Of a DNA stretch of 64,000 bases, positions 10,226 to 22,953 are shown piece after piece. The stretch spans positions 38,951,501-39,015,500 of the forward strand of contig BSBM01000106.1 in the NCBI GenBank assembly GCA_027924585.1, given 5' to 3'. The notes beneath the pieces are model-generated. The model had not been told where the DNA came from, made no database searches, and saw only the letters and a list, made by a program, of their open reading frames with translations. Source of the DNA: Larix kaempferi. Its lineage: Eukaryota > Streptophyta > Pinopsida > Pinales > Pinaceae. Positions within the stretch are counted from its first letter, which is position 1, and every line of letters starts with the position of its first letter. Both the position numbers and the translations under genes were made by a program.

Positions 10226-11632
10226 TGTTATCACATCCATAGTAGCCGGGCTACCATGGTTGCAGAGCAGTCCATTGCATATTTTTGAGCTTGGCCTTTA
10301 CATGGTTCTAGTGAGATCATCTATGATGACCAGTATTATTTATGATCACTCACACATCAGAGCAACCCCATATCAGACATGCAGTAGACCTTATGCCAAG
10401 GCTGAGCCTCTTGACCTCATATTTGATGACCAAGATGACCTTTTATCCCATACAGAGTGGTGCAGTGCCCAGAGTTTCAGCAGCAGTGTTTCAGTGGGGT
10501 TACAAATGATCCAGATAGCAGATACATGTATATGGCCCAACAAGCATATGATGTGCATTGGTTTTATTATCTTGCTCTTTTGGTCATTTTGATAGCTTGA
10601 CTTAGTATCTAGTGATCATGATCTGGCAATATATTTGTATGAAATGAATATGGTTGTTATTGATTATGTAAATGGTTTTATTACTTACATTTAGAAGCTC
10701 TTGTTTTATACTCGTTGGTTTCACCCTCCTAGGAATGTGGACATGATCATTCCCACCTTTATGGCTTGCTAGCTTAGGCATCACCTTTACCTTCCTCATC
10801 CATCCGTTATCTTTCCCTTTATTGGTTTTTACCCTACCTTACACCTCAACCTGTGATATGGAGGGCCTCCCCACTTTTGCCTCTATGTTGGATAGCATCC
10901 CTGTTAGTTTGTGACTCGGCTCTGAGTTGGCAACAAAACTTACCTTTGGTGAGTTGGATTTGATACCTTGATCACTCTAGTCGGTTGCCCTAATGTTTGG
11001 TCTTGATGTGGAAAGCCCATAGTTGCTTGAGTTGTGTTGGCTAAAACCTGAAGCAAATTGTACTACCATCATTACATATGGAAATTATTGTTATATATTT
11101 TATGAAATCCCATGAGAATACTATAAAAACTGTGCTTCTCAACACAATGAAAGAGGGTTGTGAAATTAAATGGAAGCTTATATGAAAAACACCTTGGATG
11201 AAGGCTTGAGTAGTTATGCTTCTAAGCACATGCAAAATCCCCATAAGGGTTATTGAATGAAATGAAATGGAAACTGAAAGCACCCTGGATGAATGCTTTA
11301 GTAGTTGTGCTTCGAAGCACATGCAAAATCCCCAAAAGGGTTATACAGGCCTAAAGAAAGTAGTGGTTAAACAAATGCTAAATCTAAAGACTGCTGGCCA
11401 AGGAACTGAAATGTAATGATTAATTCCTCACGGAGCCCACGGGTTATGATGTGAGATGGAGTAAGGGACAACTAATTCTAAGTGTCCTCTAGAACCTCAA
11501 GTTACGGTTAGTCAGGTACCCAATCCATGGCGGTTCTAGAAAAGATCCTCACGGAGCTGATGCAGCGTGGATGTGAGTTGTAGACATTTGCCAAGGTTGA
11601 ATAAACACTTTGTTCTAGCAAATTCGTCCTAC
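10226..11632 (+). repeat. Giant-family LTR (copy b), 5' part, divergent
   Basis: Starts TGTTATCACATCC at 10226 followed by the GTAGCCGGGCTAC palindrome. It keeps the TTGGCTAAAACC block (11037) and the GAATAAACACTTT block (about 11605) that other copies have, but with an extra stretch at 11400-11580 and many differences. Similarity fades near 11632. The five bases before it are GATAT. The 3' end is not found nearby. Confidence 0.65.
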
Positions 11633-12506
11633 GGATAGTTAAACTTACTCAGAGATTAAACTAGATTTTAACAAGCTTAATCTAAGACAACGAAGAAACA
11701 AATGGGATCTTAAACTCCTAGATCTAACTCAATACATGAATTTTAAAGTACTGAGAGAGAAGAGATGGTAAAACTTACCTTAGATTTGTTGGTTGTCCTA
11801 GCTCCAGCTTTACACTTGATGCCCAAGATCTGAACCTATTTAAGCAAGACAAGGAACAATATCTCCAAATACTAGATGTACTGATTAGACCTAATTCATA
11901 TGAAACATATCACGCATCTAACTAAAGTGAGAAACACAATATAGGAGAATAAGCCAAGTTTATATTATTGAGAGCCAAGAAGACAATTACCAAGCTATCC
12001 TTGATGTCCAAGCAATAACTTCCTCTTCCAAGCTTTCCTCTTGCTATCTATGCAAATCCCTTAAGACCATAGGTTTGATGCCTCAAAAGTTCTCCCCCTA
12101 GCTTATGGATGGCTTCCTTCTTATAACATTTGGGAGACCAACCACTAAGAGATAATAATGGATCCAAGGGAGTAGAAGGTGGATCAAGGAGGTGACTCAT
12201 AGCAAGGAAGAAGGAAGAGATGAGATTCGAGAGGAATCTCCATCCCAACAATTTCTCTTTGAATCCAAGATCCACTCTTCAAGGGATAAGGTAGTTGAGG
12301 GTATTTTCACGCCTCCAACATTGAGCATAACGTGATGATATTGTAATTTTCGCGCCCCTGCAGGTATGCAGAGCGCGAAAATCTAGTAATTTCGTGCCTT
12401 GCACCACTAGCAGGGTGCAAAAATATGGGTAAAGTGGATCTTGCAAGGTGGCATTCGACCATTTAAGTGTTGGATTTGCTTTCTAGGTAAGATTAAGGAA
12501 GGTACT
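11633..12506. other. Unclassified repeat-like segment
   Basis: No coding sequence is supported. It may be part of an LTR of another family: a CTATTTAAG motif is present near 11838, and from 12340 there is a hairpin followed by a TTTCGTGCC motif like those in the C2 3' LTR. Assignment is open. Confidence 0.3.
12346..12382. repeat. Short perfect hairpin
   Basis: ATTTTCGCGC at 12346-12355 pairs with GCGCGAAAAT at 12373-12382: a perfect 10-bp stem and a 17-nt loop that itself contains CTGCAG. Confidence 0.75.
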
Positions 12507-15500
12507 TGTTATCACACAACTTGTAGTTGTCCCTTAAGATATCCCATCCAGGATGGTAGAGGTGTTGGATAACTAAAGAGGTGACCCAAGGCTTGTCACG
12601 GTTCCCAATGCAAGTGGGTGTCACGATAACCGAGGCAACCTTCACTTTAAATCAAGAAAAATCAATATCAAGGGAGAGACCCTAGCCAATCTATGAAGAC
12701 TAGCTTACCCAAAGACTCCTAGGGAAGTGAGTAAAATGAAGCAAGGAGATCAATGGTGCAAGATTTTAGATCTAGAAAAGCAAGTGGACCCAAAGTGGTT
12801 AGGGATTGGTTGAGAGGCTTAAGCAAAGACAAATGAGTCAACCAAGTTTTTGATTAAGGTCACTTATGAAGTTAAATAAGTAGATCTAAAAGATGAGCTA
12901 ATGCATTACCCAATGCCCCAAGTGGAGCTCTTCCCTTAAAATAAGGAATGGGGTCCACAAGGTGAAAATCAATTGGGTAAAGCACTAGGGGTAGGTTTGA
13001 GGGATGATTTATCCAATGAAGCAACAAACTCAACTACCCATGTACTAGACCTAGCAAAAGGCCTCCCTCAAGGAATGCAACTTCCCTTGGAGAGACCAAT
13101 GTGCATTGGGAAATGGGCCAAATGGAGTCAAAACAACACCAAATTATAGATCGAGATTGTCGTGAATATTATTAAGGTGGGTTTTAAATTTTATCCCCAA
13201 AAGCTTGCTAGATCCAAGTAGATCTGAAAAATAAATAAAATGAGGGTTTGTAGATCTAAGAGAATAGATGGTCAAGGTAGAAGAATAGCATACCTCCTTG
13301 AGCGTACCTGGAAAATGAAGATGAATATTGCTTGTGACGAGGATTACCTCCTACAAAGATCAAATGGCAAACTTGATGAAGCCCTTCTTGCTAGCGTTTT
13401 GCCTCCTTCAACCAATTCGGCCTCCCTCTTCCTGTCAACCAAGGACACAAAGATCAATTAGTCAACAAAAATGGAAGTAGATGCAAGCAAAAGATATGAA
13501 TAACATGAAATTGTTGGTACAAAGACAAAACAATTCCCTGTAACCCAAAACGACTTGTTGAAGATAGCAGGGTAGGCCTCCTCACCAATGCGCATTCCCC
13601 CAAGATGTCTTCTTTGCTTGCAAATCATGTTAGTAAAGCTAAAAATTCAAGATGGCCACCAATTTTTGTCAGTGTAGAGGAAAAAGCATTTACAATCACC
13701 ACAAGCATTCAAACTCCACGATCCAAGATGCCCATGAAAATGTTTTATTCCAATAGCCAAGAGCCAAAAATCTCTAGATGCCTTTACAATGAGGGGGCCT
13801 CCTCCTTTTATAGGAGAGAAAGACCAAAACCCTAAACCACTTTTGAAAACTAGTGGTTGAGATAAAAAAATATAACAATGTAATCAACGGCTAAGATGAG
13901 CCAATACAACATAAGACATGGATCACTCAAATAGAGGATGACGTCATGGCTAAAAAACCTCTAAGAGGGGTGACGTCATACATGGGGGCGGCTAATAACA
14001 TGTGTGCCACAACAATAAGACCAAGACAAGTCACTAGGAGCACATGGTGGGGCTAGGAGGTATTAATCCCCTTCACTAGTATGACCCCATGGCACAATAA
14101 TATAAAATATGAGTCTATGACATGTCCAAGTATACAAATGATCAAATCCTGTCCCCATAATCAGAGAGAGATATGCAATAAAAGTGCTCCTGTAGCCCAT
14201 GTGGACTCCACTGACTGATGCCAACTAATCTGGAAGAAGGGGGATACACCATGGATGACCTTTGAGCAGACCAAGTGACAAAACCTTGCCTCAATTTCCC
14301 AAATCGAATTCCTTAATGACTTTTTTATTCCATTTTTTAATCTGCTGGAAAACCCTGAAAGTCCCTTTCAGGTGCCTGCGCTGTCAAACTAAGTGCACCA
14401 TCATGTCCGGAAGGGGGGTAATATGGTAAAAACAAGTGGCTGGACCACCCCCTTCCTCTATAGTGCCCTAGGTAACGACTCGCCTCCAAGGATATTGTTG
14501 GACAAGCCACATCAACATGGCCAATCTGGTCAATAGGTGGAAAACTGCTAGTATTATGCACAAGAGTGCCTGAAACTGAAAGATAAGTGTCTCATTGGAT
14601 CCAGAAGACACAAATCCACTAGAGATGAGTACTCATACACCTCATGATAACCTGTAGGATCATCTGTAGGGTCCACCATACTTGGACAAGTAAAAATATG
14701 ATGATTTGTAAAGAACTTTAATCCATCAAAACTGCATCAATCATCATTTGAAGCATGTGCCCAACATATGGAATCATTAATAGGCATATGTAGGACCATA
14801 GATCAACATCATATAGCATAAGCGGTCCATCTCATCACGGATCCCAAGGATGACCATGGTCAAACTATGTTTGACTAGGTCAAAATACAACCATAGACTA
14901 GATTATAACAAATGACTAAGACATGTTCCTTTAATCATATTCATAGCTTAACTCAAAGTATAAACATCAATCAAGTGGCAGTTAATACATAGATATTAGA
15001 TGTTATTTATAATTTACTTGCACCAAAGCTTTAAAGACATACTTCATCAATGGACATGGCCTAACTGCTAGCAAAGGGTGAAGGCTAACGACAAGGCTAG
15101 GAAGAAGGGATGACTTGACCAACTTAACTGAGTGATACTTTGGATAAGGAAAAGGGTGCTACACACTCAAGCATGTGCTAGATATGATAACAAAGGGGAT
15201 GACAGTGTCTCACAAATGGGTAAGTTGTTTAGAGAGTGCTTATTCAACCTTGGCATCATGTCTACATCAAGTTGATCCAAGTTCATTAGGATCATTCATT
15301 TCATTTCCATGGCCAACAATCTTTAGATTTGGCATTTACTTAGCCGTTGCTTTTTAGACCTTTTTGGACCCTTCATGGGGTACTTTAGCATTTCATTGCT
15401 TTAGCTCTTAATTCATCGTGTGTTTAGAACACATTCTAGAATTTAATTTCAATGGGATTTCATAAGAGATTTCCAATAATTTCCATACAAATAGTACATG

Positions 15501-15595
15501 TGCTTCAGGTTTTAGCCAACAACATCTCCTGTGACTAGAGGGAATTCCGCACTAAGCCACACATCGGGGAAACCGACTAGAATGATCTAGGCATT
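12507..15595 (-). repeat. Giant-family LTR (copy c), 5' end missing
   Basis: Minus-oriented; its 3' end is the TGTTATCACACAAC boundary at 12507. A minus-strand promoter motif (CCTATAAAAGG on that strand) lies at 13804-13814. It matches the copy at 31504-36047 throughout, up to about 15595, where sequence related to the block near 35290 gives way to unrelated DNA. The last several hundred bases, including the GTAGCC palindrome, are lost. Short open frames inside are not supported as genes. Confidence 0.78.
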
Positions 15596-16547
15596 GTTTC
15601 CCGCCGATGTGCACACCAGCAGCATAAATCTTTCGAAAGCTGTTTCCCAAGTGGGAAAAGTGTGGCCTTAGGGGCAAGCAAAGAGTCAGGTGCTGTCACA
15701 TGATCCTGACTCCTCCGTTTAGGCAAACTCCTAATGAAGCCAAGGGGAGTAGACCCTACAAAGAGTTTCTAAGGCTCTTGTGTTTTAAAGTGTTTTTATG
15801 ATGTATGATGCGGATGGCTGTTTTTTAGGAGTTTTTGTGAGATTTTCAATGACAGTTTAAATAATCCAAGCATGTACTTGCAAAATAAGTAAAGATACAC
15901 AACCACTTTGATAATGACAGTTTAAATGTAAAGCATCCACAACATGATACAATTTAAGCAAATAAAATGGTACTCCAGATAGATAATAAGCAAAATGAAA
16001 TGCTGAGTGATAAGACTAGTGCCAAAAATGGAGTCAATGTTTGTGCTTGGGATGCTGAATACAAGTCTTGGGTGTACTTGAAGATGTTTTGCGAGTGCTC
16101 TTGGTAAATTTTATTGTAAATTTTAGGGGTGAAGTTGATTATTAATGGGAAGGGGATCTCCAAGCTATACCTTGCGGTATTGGAGATATGTCCGGATAAC
16201 AGTCTAAGTGGTTCTGTACAAGGACATGTTGGCTGGCCGGAGTCTCCAGAGCGTGTTCAACACTACACCAACCAGAGATGTAGTCTAGCGGTGCCCTTAA
16301 GGTCTCGGTCTAGGGCCTCCAACATCCTCAGGCATAATTTGCCCACTTTCGACTATTAGCATTCAACGCCACATTTTCGTTGGTTTGTATGGGAGAGTGT
16401 TTTATTATGGTTGGAGTGAATTAAATATGGAAAATTAATAAATCTATATTGTTTTTGAGTATCCCACAAGTGGGTAGAGCATACACAGTATAGTAAATGT
16501 AAATTCCAATTTTATTAAGTGTTGTGAACAAGAACCATCGAAAAAAC

Positions 16548-16697
16548 ACTCCGACAGAGAGCACTCTTGATCCGCCTTATAGCGAGATTCAAGAGATTTA
16601 TGAAATGAAAAAGGTACTGAAGTAAATAAACTGAAATCAAGATAAACTCTCCGAAAGAGAGCACTCTTGATCCACCTTTCGGTGAGATTCAAAAGAT
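16548..16697. repeat. Direct repeat, two units, 100-bp period
   Basis: The block CTCCGAMAGAGAGCACTCTTGATCC, here in two close variants, followed by a GCGAGATTCAA-type or GTGAGATTCAA-type stretch, occurs at about 16548 and 16648. Confidence 0.8.
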
Positions 16698-17460
16698 TTT
16701 ATGTTCTTTTTATTAACAGTTTATATGAAATAAAAATACTGAAACAACAAAGCAAAACTAAACTAGTCAATTGAGATCTAACAAATTACTTCAAGAAATG
16801 AAACTAATCTAAGAAGTTAAAAAAAAGACAAATCAAACTAAGCAGTTATTTCTAAGATCTAACAATTTATCAAAATTGAAGCTAACTTTTTCAATGCTAA
16901 CGCTAACTACTTGCAGGTATAAAGCAAAACAAAATGCGAAAATGGACAATGGACGATACAGGCTTCTCCCAAATGGAGGAAGTGGGGTGTGGGAGCCGTT
17001 ATCCCACTTGCTTTTTATTAGCTTTTTACAATGCTTTGATGTTGTCTTCACTTGAAAGCACAAATAACAGATGAGGGGATGAAGAAGAGGGAAAATAGAA
17101 AGGGAATGCTTTCAAGGAGTTTGTTTTTTGCTCTTCGTTTGCTTCTAGCCTTTGGGCTTTTTGGTTTCGATTTGAAGCTTTTTGTATCCCTGAAAATGAG
17201 AGCTTTGAACACTAACTTGTTAAGAGTTAGTAAAATTAATTAAGATCTAAAATAAGCTCTAAAATGAAAGAAAAGAGTAAACAAGTTGCAAATAGAGAAC
17301 TAAATGTTAAATTTAATCTAAGTTTGAAATAGAAATTTTAAACTAGAAGCAACTAAGACTTAAGCTAGAAAACTTGAAAAATGAACTAATCTAAATGCAA
17401 GTTTCAAACAAAAATTTAAAAATGAAAATGGATTAAGTCTAAGCTAAGATCTATGCTTAC

Positions 17461-18065
17461 AAAGAAAGGAGAGTACAAAGATCAAAAGAGAAGAAGGAAA
17501 ACGGCAAAGAGAGAAGACAAGAATGAAGATGAAAGCAAAAAGATGAAGACAAAAAGAAGGAAGAGCAAGAGAGTAAAAGAAGTGAAGGAGAAGAAGGCTA
17601 GAGTGAAAAGGAGAGCAAAGAAGTAGAGGGCAGCGAAAGGAGATGGCTGTTTAGGACAGTCAACAAAAAGGGGCAGCCAACAGAAGGAGGGCAGCAACAA
17701 AGGAAGAGAAGAAGACAGCCAAAGGGAAGCAAGGAAAGAGAGCGAAAGGGAGAGGAAGCTAAGAAAAGAGAGGTCTGCGAAAAGAGAAGAGAAGGCAGCC
17801 AACAATAGGGCTGCAAATAAAGTTGGGGCAGCAAAAGGAGCTGCTTAGAAAGCAGTGAAGACAAGGTAAAGAGGCAGCAAAAGAGATAAGGAGCAGCAAC
17901 AAAAAATCAAGAGAATGGGCAGCCAAAAAGGAGTGAGGACAGTCAACACAAAAGGCAGCCAGCAGAAGGAGAAGAGCAGGTAACGAACAAGAGAAGGGAG
18001 GCAGCAGCGAAGAAGAAAAGGAAGCTAACCAAAGGAAAAGGCAAGCGAAAGGAGAAGGTTTGGAG
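17461..18065. repeat. Purine-rich tract with degenerate GGCAGCCAACA repeats
   Basis: About 600 bases in which the plus strand is overwhelmingly A and G. Variants of GGCAGC(C)AACAAAAGGAG recur roughly ten times (for example near 17668, 17798, 17870, 17915, 17954). Minus-strand frames here are Leu/Ser/Phe low-complexity strings and are not taken as genes. Confidence 0.75.
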
Positions 18066-18489
18066 AAGGATAGTAGTTCAAGATCCACAACCTTACTTAG
18101 TAACCAGTAGAACAAGTTGATTTTTAAAGTTTAAATGGTGAACAAGAGAGTTAGAACCCTTTAGATCTTGAATCTTTGAAGAAACCTTGGATCTCACTTA
18201 GGAAATGATTGTTGAAATTTATACTTGGCTCCAAGAAAAAGAGATGCAAACTAGCTCAATCTTTTACTCAGAAGAATGATTTGCAAACAAAGAACTCCAC
18301 ACTTGCAAAAATGGATATTAGATCTTGTACCATCTACTAATTGAAATCAAAAGGGCATGAAATACAACTGAATAAAACGATGCTCTTTTAAATCTCTAGA
18401 AATAAATAGGTAAATAGATAACTTGAGACTACAAATATCTATTCTTATGTGCTTATGTAAGCCCTCTAAAGCATAGATCAATAATCACA

Positions 18490-19517
18490 GATTAGCAAAG
18501 CATGAAAAAATTTAAATGATATCACCTCATTCACCAAAGCATGTGCATCCAAGAATCACACCTCATGAGCCTCCAAAGCCCTTCTTTATTCAAAAAGTTG
18601 TATGAAAGCAACAAGCATTACAATATTTCACCAGAGGTTCTCTGCAAATTTCATCCACCCTGATATGGGAGAAGAGGCCTCTATTTATACAAAAAGAGAG
18701 AGCTAAAGAGCTAATGCGCATGGCTTGAAGAGCTAGGGCCAAGTAGGCACACTCACCAACCAAGTGAGTGTTGAGTGCCTTGATTTGAGGCTTAACTGAG
18801 CCTCCAACTCGAATCCTGGGATGATGTGGCCTCCACATGGGTAAGGTGCCAACCATCAAGCATAAGAACCATCACCTATCCAATGAAGAACCTCCACATA
18901 AACTAGACATGAGTGCATGCAAGGGAGGCGCAATTCCCAAGAGGAGATCATCTCCAGTGCTTCGATACTTAACTGAAATTAGTTGGTGGTGATTGGAATA
19001 TTCCCCTTTGATCCATGCCATGTCATTCAACCCTTTACTTTATTCAATTTGGATTATTTTGGAGAGTTTTTGATTTATCTCCAATTTATTATTTTCTGAT
19101 TATTTTTAATTAAATATTCCTCATTTATTAATTTTGAGGAAATATTCAATTAAGTGCAAAATAATCCTCAGAAACTTAGGATAAGTGGGTTTAGGGGTTA
19201 AATGGGTACTCTGGCTTAGAAAATGAGCCCCCATTTATCAAATTCCACCCCCAAACCACTTAATTATTATAAATTGAAAATTTTCAATTAAACCATAGGA
19301 AAAATGGTTTAATTAATTGAAAAATTTAATAATTAGAAAGTAAAAAATAAAAATTTTGTGCACGTCCGCTAAAAAAAAGTTCGGACAATGTTTTAGCACC
19401 CTTAATGACCTAGGAAATGACCACAGAACACATCAATAGTGTCTAGTATGTTCATATTTAACAATTGGACTCTACTAATCCCCTAAAGCCTAACCGCTAG
19501 AGTATGCTAATTCTCCA
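18490..19517 (-). repeat. LTR-like repeat of family H (copy H1)
   Basis: Homologous to 31261-31503 plus 36048-36728. Shared landmarks are CCTCCAAAGCC (18570 and 31340), a TATA-like block (CTATTTATAC at about 18690, minus strand GTATAAATAG), the ACTCTGGCTTAGAAAATGAGC-type stretch (19208 and 36470) and CCTAAAGCCTAACCG (19485 and 36700). Both copies end in CTCCA (19517 and 36728). The length, promoter and dispersed copies suggest an LTR. The lower boundary is uncertain and could extend to about 18120. Confidence 0.5.
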
Positions 19518-20433
19518 CTCAGGCACAAGTAATGTTCTACTAGAAGTCAACTGCTATTCATGTAGTCCCCACATTTTAGGTAGCATACTGTAGTAACTAA
19601 TAAACTTCATAGAATTATCTGCTGCTACTAACTACGACTCCTTATGTTCGTTGGAAGGATGAATATATAGTCATCCACTGATCTTGAGAGTCATTTCTGA
19701 GCATCCTGCTCCCTCTCAAATGATGAATATCAACAAGATCTTAATCTGGCTAACTACACATTCATGACTTGCTCTTTAGAACAAATCCCATCATTCTTTT
19801 CTTGTAGGTCATAGCATATGGTCTTTCCCTACAATTCAGATTTTGTCAAATAGTCAACAACATTACATAATGATGAAAATAAAATTATATTTCAATGCAA
19901 TGACAATAGTTTACATAGTCATGTAAGCATCTTAGCCAATGCTCTAGCACAACATTCATCCATATCCCAAACATACTTGGTGACTATCTGGATGCCTTCC
20001 ATCTCCACTAGAACATACTGTCAAGAGTGTGCATTGCTCCAGTATGTTAACAAAGAGGTTTCATCCTAGACTAGTTCCATCTAGGGTTCATGGAATGTTG
20101 TGCAGCACTATAGGCTGCTTACTCAACATATGCATAACATGCACTATAAAAGCCTACTGCTCGTCAATCTCAGTCATATGTATAATATGCTACATTATAA
20201 CATGCATAACACACTACTTGATTCTAAGAATACAGATCTGCATACAATTGTTATGAACATTCAGATCTGATTTACAAGAGAAATAATGACAAATGAAAAT
20301 CCAAATCCAAATACTTATCTTTTATTGTTTTTGTGTGGGCTCCCTCTTGATCTCTGCCTCCTTGCAGGGATCGCTGGAGTCCTTAGATCTTTGTCTTCTT
20401 TCTTGGAAGCTAACTGCAACTTGGAACCTCATA
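19518..20433 (-). pseudogene. Copia pol relic, C1-related
   Basis: Homologous along its length to 4890-5640 of C1, the spacer and flanks between integrase and RT. Examples are the TTCTTTTCTTGTAGGTCATA stretch near 19795 against 4990, and a TCTAGCACAACATTCATCCA-type block near 19940 against 5130. The coding content is almost gone and the integrase NGVAEKK motif seen in C1 is not preserved. It may be the continuation of copia C3, whose gag lies on the other side of element G1. That link is inferred from orientation only. Confidence 0.5.
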
Positions 20434-22933
20434 TTGATGAGTATTTATTTTGGACCATGCAGAGGTTTATGTGGTGTATTAGTACACATCTTAGATGGAT
20501 TTGGACCTTCTGAGTCCAATGAGACAGTCTGTTTTCAGTTCCGGGCAGTTACAGTGATGATTGAGCCTCAGTTGGCTATCCTAGTGCAGTTTTGGTTTGT
20601 CGGAGGCCTTGTTAGAGCAGTGATGAGATTTACTTGGTTCACCTAGGGCGCTGTGCATGGAGGGGGTGGTCCAACCACTTGTTATTACCATATTACCCCC
20701 CTCCCAGACTCATTGGTGAGCTCACCTTGACAGCGCAGGCACTCCAGGAGGCAGTTTGGGCAGTTTCACGTTTCCCGAGGCAGTCCAAAAATGGTAAAAA
20801 TGGCTACAGAGGAATTCGATTTGGGCTACTGAGGCAATGTTATGGCATGGGATGATTAGTGATAATGAGTGGCATGTCTTCCACACCTTCTCCAGCAGTT
20901 TCAGCTTCATCGAGACCCACATCCATCACTTATGGCACTTTCTGATGATTTTTGGGGCCTCCCAAGGCTCATGATTTGTCCATAGAGGCACGATTTGGTA
21001 CGTTGATGATTATTTTATTGATATTGTGCTATGGGGTTTGACCAAGGGTGTCTAAAATTACCCCTTGGACCCACCATAAGCTAGATCTATTATTTTGTCA
21101 TCATGATTTGGTGGGATCCCCTCTCCTAGGGCGATTTTGTCCACTTCTTGTATTATTTTATTAGTGATCCATGTATTTTATTGTTGAGCTCATCTCAACC
21201 ATTGATTAGATCTTTTGATCTTTTAATCTTAGCCACTTATTTAAAAAGTTGTTAGATTGTGGACTCACTCCTTCCTATTTAAAGGAGAGAGCTTCTCATT
21301 GTAAAGGGGTCTTTGGCTCTTGGAATCTTGATATAGAGAAACTTTCTTATGGAAATTCTTCTGGTCTCCTTTGCATCTGGTGTTCTTATATGGTGATTGG
21401 AAAGTCTATTGCATCCTAGCATTTGGGTATTTGTGGTAAGATCTATCTTTTGGGAAACTTTGTCTTGTTTACAGGAGGGCGACTTCACTTGGGCGTTTTT
21501 GCAAGGCTTCTTCAACTCACTCCACGTGGCATTCGCTTGTATCAGGGGGTTATCATTAGTATCATTGTGATCTATGCTATCTTTCTGTTATTTCTCTTGT
21601 GGCATTAGTGTTATCTCTTGTTTGCAGTAAATCTGATATTGTTGATGTTTATTGTGTAGGAGAGAGGGCGCATTGGCTTCCTTGGGCAATTCGACTTCAT
21701 AGAAACTACCTCAAATCACTCGAAATTGATCGGGTTTGCATAGATCATCATCATCAAGGCATCTACAAGGTTATCTAGGTAAGATCCACAGGTTTGTTCT
21801 TCTTGTCTTGGCTCCAATCCATTGACATAGCTACTTCATTGATAAAACCCTTAATTTACAAACCCTCATTTTACATTTTCTCAGATCTAGCAAGATCTAG
21901 TTGGCTTTTGGGTATAATTTTTGAAACCCACCTCTATAGCATCCACAACAATTTGGATCTATAGTTTGGTGTGGATTGGCCCTCATTTGACCCACTTCCC
22001 AAGGCAAAGAGGCTTCTCCAAGGGAGGTCGCACTTCCTAGGAGGAGTGATTTTGCTTGATCTATCACTTGGGTAGGTGAGATCCCATTTGATCTGTAATC
22101 CACACTTAATAACCTACCTCTAGTGTGTCACTTTAGTGATTTTGACCTTGTGGGCCCCATTCCTCATTTTGAGGGTTGTGCCCCATTTGGGTCACTTTGT
22201 GGCATACTTCAATCCAAGATCTACTAAGATCTAGCCATTGGATGACCCTAATCTTTTGGACCCACCCACCTCAATACCTCAACATTCCAGATCTGTAATT
22301 TGGTGGACATCCGACTCCATTTGGCCCACTTCCCAAGGCACTGATCTTTCTCCAAGCCCATTCGACTTTCCTGGACTGTTGAGTTAGCTTGTGGTTTGAT
22401 CCTCGTTTTGGTTGCTTGAACCCCTTGACATTGTCATATCACTCAATCAAGCTCATCTCTGGTACTGGTTAGCCCCAATTCAGTCCTTAACTACCCTACA
22501 TTGGACACGGTTCCCAAGGCAGTGGATTTTCTCACAATTGACTGGTACCCTAATCCTGGATCTTATTCTAAATCTCGTAAGTCACTTGCATAAACATGTT
22601 GGACCAAATCTACATTGTCTAAACCCCTTGATCCAACCTATTACTTACCTAGTCACTTCTTCCATAGATCTAGGGTTCACCATACACCTTACATACTTCA
22701 TCTATCCTTGATTTGATCTGGTGTTTTGGTTTGATCTCTCATGTCGGGAGTAGATTGGGTCTCCCCCCTTGTTGTCTTGGGCTAGATAACATAAAGTGAA
22801 GATTGCCTCGATTGGCGTGACAACCATCGATTGGGAGTCGAGGCCATCTTGGTTGCACCTCTTTGGTTGCCCTTCCCTTCTGCCATCCATCTTGGATCCA
22901 TCTCCAGGGGCACCTACAAGTTTGGTGATAACA
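20434..22933 (+). repeat. G1 5' LTR, lacking its first about 1.75 kb
   Basis: Aligns to 27362-29851 of the 3' LTR. Similarity starts abruptly at TGATGAGTATTTATTTT near 20434, so the start of the LTR with TGTTATCAC is deleted. It ends GTTTGGTGATAACA at 22933. It contains a core promoter (21275-21284) and two degenerate copies of a 334-bp unit (GATCTRTARTTTGGTG at 21956 and 22290). Confidence 0.88.
21275..21284 (+). promoter_or_regulatory. Core promoter of G1 5' LTR
   Basis: CTATTTAAAG followed by GAGAGAGCTTCTCATTGTAAAG. Conserved in position and sequence in copies of both orientations across the window. The transcription start probably lies 25-35 bp downstream. Inferred role. Confidence 0.55.
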
Positions 22934-22936
22934 TTT

Positions 22937-22953
22937 TGGCGTCGTTGCCGGTG
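22937..22953 (+). other. Primer-binding site, tRNA-Asp type (G1)
   Basis: TGGCGTCGTTGCCGGTG, three bases after the LTR end. It matches 15 of 17 positions of the complement of the plant tRNA-Asp 3' end, as used by Athila/Tat-like Ty3 elements. It identifies 22933 as a 5' LTR end. Confidence 0.88.

Larger units (their letters stand above)
15596..18489. other. Unclassified non-coding block
   Basis: No protein family is recognisable on either strand. It contains a direct repeat with 100-bp period (16548-16697) and a purine-rich tract (17461-18065). It may be the leader or body of a non-coding retroelement related to the LTR-like segment that follows, but no primer site or domain was found. Confidence 0.4.

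Noticed and set aside
17482-18115. Several minus-strand open frames rich in Leu, Ser and Phe
   Set aside because: They are the pyrimidine strand of a purine-rich repeat tract; low complexity, overlapping frames, no domain.
20373-20377. AGTCC before G1, possible target duplication partner of AGTCC at 29852
   Set aside because: It is about 55 bases from where LTR similarity starts and the LTR start is missing, so the match of five bases is likely chance.
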